Below are positions 60,409 to 64,000 of a stretch of 64,000 nt of DNA, piece by piece. Position 1 is the stretch's first letter, and the number at the start of each line of letters is the position of its first letter. The notes beneath the pieces are model-generated. The model was given only the letters and a program-made list of their open reading frames with translations, did no database searches and was not told the DNA's origin. Source of the DNA: Gymnorhina tibicen (taxonomy: Eukaryota; Chordata; Aves; Passeriformes; Artamidae); the NCBI GenBank assembly GCA_013399875.1, contig VXAZ01008031.1, positions 248,001 through 312,000 of the forward strand, in the 5' to 3' direction. The translations under genes were made by a program, and so were the position numbers.

Positions 60409-61420
60409 TCTTTTCCAGTCCTGCCTGAAGCCACCCAAACTCCCCGTACAGGAGGACAACTCATGCTCCTTAGGCAGGTTATCAAGGAAACGCTCCACAT
60501 ACTGGGTGAAAATACTTTATTTCCCCACGTCAGCTTTACAGACATTGCACAAGCCCTGCCACCAACCACTCGCAATGTGCAGGGAATAGAGAGCCAAATA
60601 CTCCCTTTTCCACAGGTTGCCCTTGGCTCCTTGAAGTCTCCTGCACCAAACATACCTCCCGTAGAATGCCATAGGGATTGGGTACATCCCAAAAGGGCAA
60701 GAGCATCAAGAAAATCCAACTGGGCTCATGTGTAAGGGTACCAAGGCTCATCATTGAGGTATTTGTCAAGGGGAAAACCCAGCCTAGGTAGAGCTGAAAT
60801 GGCTCCTGTAGATGGGCTTGCATTGCTCTCTCTTTCCCCAACAGGGCCAGAGCAACCTTGGTCTCCCTCACCTGCTGATTTGCCTTGGGAATTTCCAGGC
60901 AACCCCCTGCTTTGGCTGTGCATGAGGACAGAGAAGCACAAGGAAATGAATTGGGCCTCAAGGAGTGGGGAGTCTCAGGCCATGCGCTGTTTCAGGTTTT
61001 CAGGGAGATCTCTGTGCACAGCGGGGGTGCAGTGTTACCATGCAAACTCACTCAATGCAGCAGGAAGCAGATAAGCCCAGGCCAACATAGACTTAGCCCC
61101 CAAATTCAGTGTCACAGCTGGTGTGAATGGATACTGCAGCATCTCCATGGGTGTGCCTCTCAATTTACCAAGCACAGTTCAATAACCTTGACAAAAGGTA
61201 TTTTTTACCTTATGTGGGCCAGTTCTGGAGCTGCATGGAGTTAAACTGATGGAGGGCAGTTTAGGATCCAGCCCCTCTGCAACAGCTGAACATAGGAGCC
61301 GGGGGAATTATTTAACTTTGAACAGTTGGTCAAATTTCAGGTGTAGCTAATAAGCTTGTTTGTGCCTGACCTTAAGAGCAAGTCTTGATTGGATCCCAGC
61401 AATATCTGACAGGTAGATTT

Positions 61421-61490
61421 TTGTTGTTTCATTTTTCTTTTTTTATTTGTTTGGGTTGGGGGTTTTTTGTTTGTTTGTTTGGGGTTTTTT
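61421..61490. repeat. T/G-rich simple repeat with TTTG units
   Basis: TTTGTTTGTTTG and GGGTTTTTTG units dominate about 70 bases. This is low-complexity sequence. Confidence 0.8.
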
Positions 61491-64000
61491 GAAAGAACAA
61501 GCAAACTCTTCCAAGACTGAGGATGGCACTCATCAAACATCCACTTACCATGAACTGGAAACAGATACACCACCACTCTCACTTTAGGACAAATGTGTTT
61601 ACATCCCTCCTACACTCCCTGTCTTTGCCAAAGATTACAAAGTATCACAACATAGCAGCTGGGCGTCAGAGAGCTCCTTCCCAGCTCTGGAGCAAGGATC
61701 AGGGATGTTGCTACGCAGAAGTGACGTTGCTTGGCTTGGGTGATGCTCTGCAAGCCTATAAAGGCTGCTGGCACTATTGCAAACATGGTATCTGGAGTCT
61801 GGGGATGAGCATTGCCCTTCACTCTTGTGCCACCCCACTGGCATAATTAACCTTTCAAAGCAGAGAATGAGCATGAAGATCTCTGCCTCCTGGGCAGGTG
61901 CAATGCACGGCTGCTCTGAGACCCAGAGAGGACCAGCATATCTCTGAATCCTGCAGGATTTTTCCTGTGTCAGCATCAAACCCACTCCCTCAAAAGTTGT
62001 TGGGGAAAAGCAGAACGAAACACTTCTCAATTTAGCTGCTGATTCAAGACAGTCTGCTATTGCCTCACCCACAAAGCTTTATATTCCCAAGTGTTCCCCA
62101 AGCCAGCTTTCACCCTTAGCACGGTGGTCCCTGCCACTTCCTTCTGCAGCAGACACTTCTGTTTTACCTCTCTCCCTACCTCAGTCACCCACTTGTTTCT
62201 GTCTCCATGCTGCCACTTTTGGGGAAGAAGGGTGGTAGCTTTTACTTTGGATCATTTCACAAATCCAGTTTACAGCAGCACAGCAAGGGGAAGGCAAAAT
62301 GCAGTGTAAGGGGGAAGGCAAAACCAGCTTATCTCAAGGAAACCTGAACCCTCTTTCAGCTCCCAGGACTTCCAGGAGGAAGTCCAGGACCTCCCAAGAA
62401 CAACCCTATTCCCAGAATTTGGACATTCTGGATGCTAAGAGTGCCAGCAGAAAGGAAAGGAGAGAATTAAGTTCTTTTTCATGTATCCCTTAACTTCAGA
62501 GGCACAAAAGCCATTTGTTTTTGCCACCCTCTTTTCTGGACAGGACAACTTGCAGCCACCCTTCACCCTCAGATGCCCTGCAATGCCTTCACTTTCCCCA
62601 GAGGGTGAAAGATGACAAATTTGGCCAAAAAAGTACAACAGATCCTCTAATGACTGGCCACCGTTGAAGCCTGTGTCAAGGAAGACAGACAGAAATGGAG
62701 AAGGCACAGAGGCAGCACTAAAACAAACTCATACGCCTTAAGAAGGGAAAAAAGAGCAGGACTGTGAGGAGCCATTTAACTCCATCTACTCATGGCTGGG
62801 GAATTTCTTGCTAGCAGGACACGTGTCAGGTAGCCCTTGTGAAAAGCTCATTTTGCAGCAGTTGCAATTTGCTGCAGCATTTGCAGCATTTGCAGGCGGT
62901 AATCGAATCCACTGGTAGTATTTTGCATTCCATAAATCCCATTGGAGCCAGGTCCATAAATAGTTACACTGTAGTGTAGAGCTGCATACAAGGGAAGAGC
63001 AAATGTTCCACATAACGGCTGCTGGCCTTAATCAGACTGATGAGTCGATCATATTTCCATGATTTTGCCAAGTTTTATTATAGATCCCCATCTTTAAGGA
63101 TAACCCTAAGTGGTGAGGGGGAGACCACAGTGGTGCCAAACAGCTTCCTCACAGGGGACACACAAAACACCCCTTAATTGCAGGGGTTTCCCCTATTCCC
63201 AGAAGACTTTTGGAACAGTTTTGTCTGTAAATGAGGTGTTCTGCCTCCATCCTGACACTGCCAGTAGTGGACAGGAAGGGATTGATCAGATTTTTATGAG
63301 TGGCTGAAAAAATAAAGAGAGATACACCTCCAGAAATAAACTTTAGGACACTCCAAGAAAATCACCATAAAATACAAACTTTGGATGGAAGTATATCCTA
63401 CATCCAGGGTTGAGAATTGTTGAGAATTCATAGCTCATTTATCACCATGGGAAAGAGGAGAAACCCCACCTGGGTGACAGCTACAGCAGGTGGCAGTTAG
63501 GTGACAGCCACACCCAGATACAGCACAGCAGTTCCCAGAATCGTGCTCACCATCCCTTTAGAGTGCAGTGCTTAATATTTGCAAGCCTGACAAATTCATC
63601 TGCAAGAAGCTGGGCTCCAGACCAGTAGTGCTAAGTTGCCAGTGGAAGCATTTAGGAACCCCTAGTGGTTCATCATCACAGGGGATAAACTCCAAGGTGT
63701 TTACACCCCCCAAGGCTGGGAAATATCCCGTTCCAGCAGGGCTGACCCCATGCTGTACAAGCATATGGAGAAGACAGTCTGATGTAGGGATCCCAAATGA
63801 ATACACATGAATCTGGGGTCGAGGAGCACACAGACCCTTTTTAAAACAGAACAATCATCTTTCATCATCTTTCCTTCTCTTTTATTATATTCACAATGCC
63901 AGTAGGCCCAGTTCCCTGGTTTTCAGCAGCAGTAATCTCATGGGCTTATTCCAATAATCACTTAGCCTTCCACTGAACAGTCTATGCATTCAAATGTGGA

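Larger units (their letters stand above)
57962..64000. other. Region downstream of LANCL1, no confirmed gene
   Basis: No exon of MYL1 or another expected neighbour is recognised. It holds homopolymer-rich tracts (59782-59812, 60366-60408, 61421-61490) and two open frames of 234 (59152-59856, plus) and 164 codons (58525-59019, minus) without family motifs. One minus-strand frame at 62848-63027 looks more protein-like (see findings). Confidence 0.5.

Noticed and set aside
1..64000. CRISPR arrays, operons, prophage or other prokaryotic systems
   Set aside because: Spliced vertebrate genes and avian retroelements throughout; no regularly spaced repeats with unique spacers.
57962..64000. Exons of MYL1, the expected next gene beyond LANCL1 in other vertebrates
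   Set aside because: No EF-hand or other MYL1 sequence seen in any frame; it probably lies beyond the window.

Overview
This is vertebrate nuclear DNA, almost certainly from a bird and probably a songbird. The coding sequence is split into short exons with GT-AG introns. The interspersed repeats are CR1 LINEs, often ending in the ATTCTATGATTCTATG-type tail, and solo LTRs of avian ERV type with 5-bp target duplications. There are no operons, no CRISPR array and no prokaryotic signals.

Two genes are laid out head to head, matching the CPS1-LANCL1 neighbourhood known from other vertebrates. On the left, on the minus strand, are the first six coding exons of CPS1 (mitochondrial carbamoyl-phosphate synthetase 1). 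They cover codons 1-206, from the start at 18636 to the end of exon 6 at 593; the rest of the gene lies beyond position 1. On the right, on the plus strand, is a complete LANCL1 (LanC-like protein 1, a zinc- and glutathione-binding cytosolic protein). Its nine coding exons run from 39780 to 56037 and encode 399 residues, starting in a CpG island at about 39.6-39.9 kb. Every exon joins in frame and no stop codon or frameshift was seen in either gene.

Region by region: 1-18.6 kb is CPS1 exons 1-6 and their introns. These introns carry a complete solo ERV LTR (2758-4120) and CR1 fragments at 4.6, 14.8 and 17.4 kb. The stretch 18.6-39.6 kb is intergenic and repeat-rich: CR1 copies at 19.0, 27.3, 28.4-29.1 and 33.0 kb, a solo LTR at 23336-23995, and an old CR1 at 34.9-35.8 kb split by a third solo LTR (35145-35738). 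A degenerate CCCACAGGG-type tandem repeat abuts the LANCL1 CpG island. The stretch 39.8-56.0 kb is LANCL1, then its probable 3' UTR (to about 57.96 kb), then 6 kb in which no gene is recognised.

The two proteins do not act in one pathway. CPS1 makes carbamoyl phosphate from ammonia and bicarbonate in mitochondria. LANCL1 is linked to glutathione chemistry in the cytosol. Their adjacency is conserved synteny. I found no convincing previously undescribed system. The items most worth a second look are the intact CPS1 5' half in a uricotelic animal, three datable LTR insertions with target duplications (one nested in a CR1), a secretory-leader-like mini exon at 20.2 kb, an unexplained open frame at 62.8-63.0 kb, and two perfect hairpins in LANCL1 introns.
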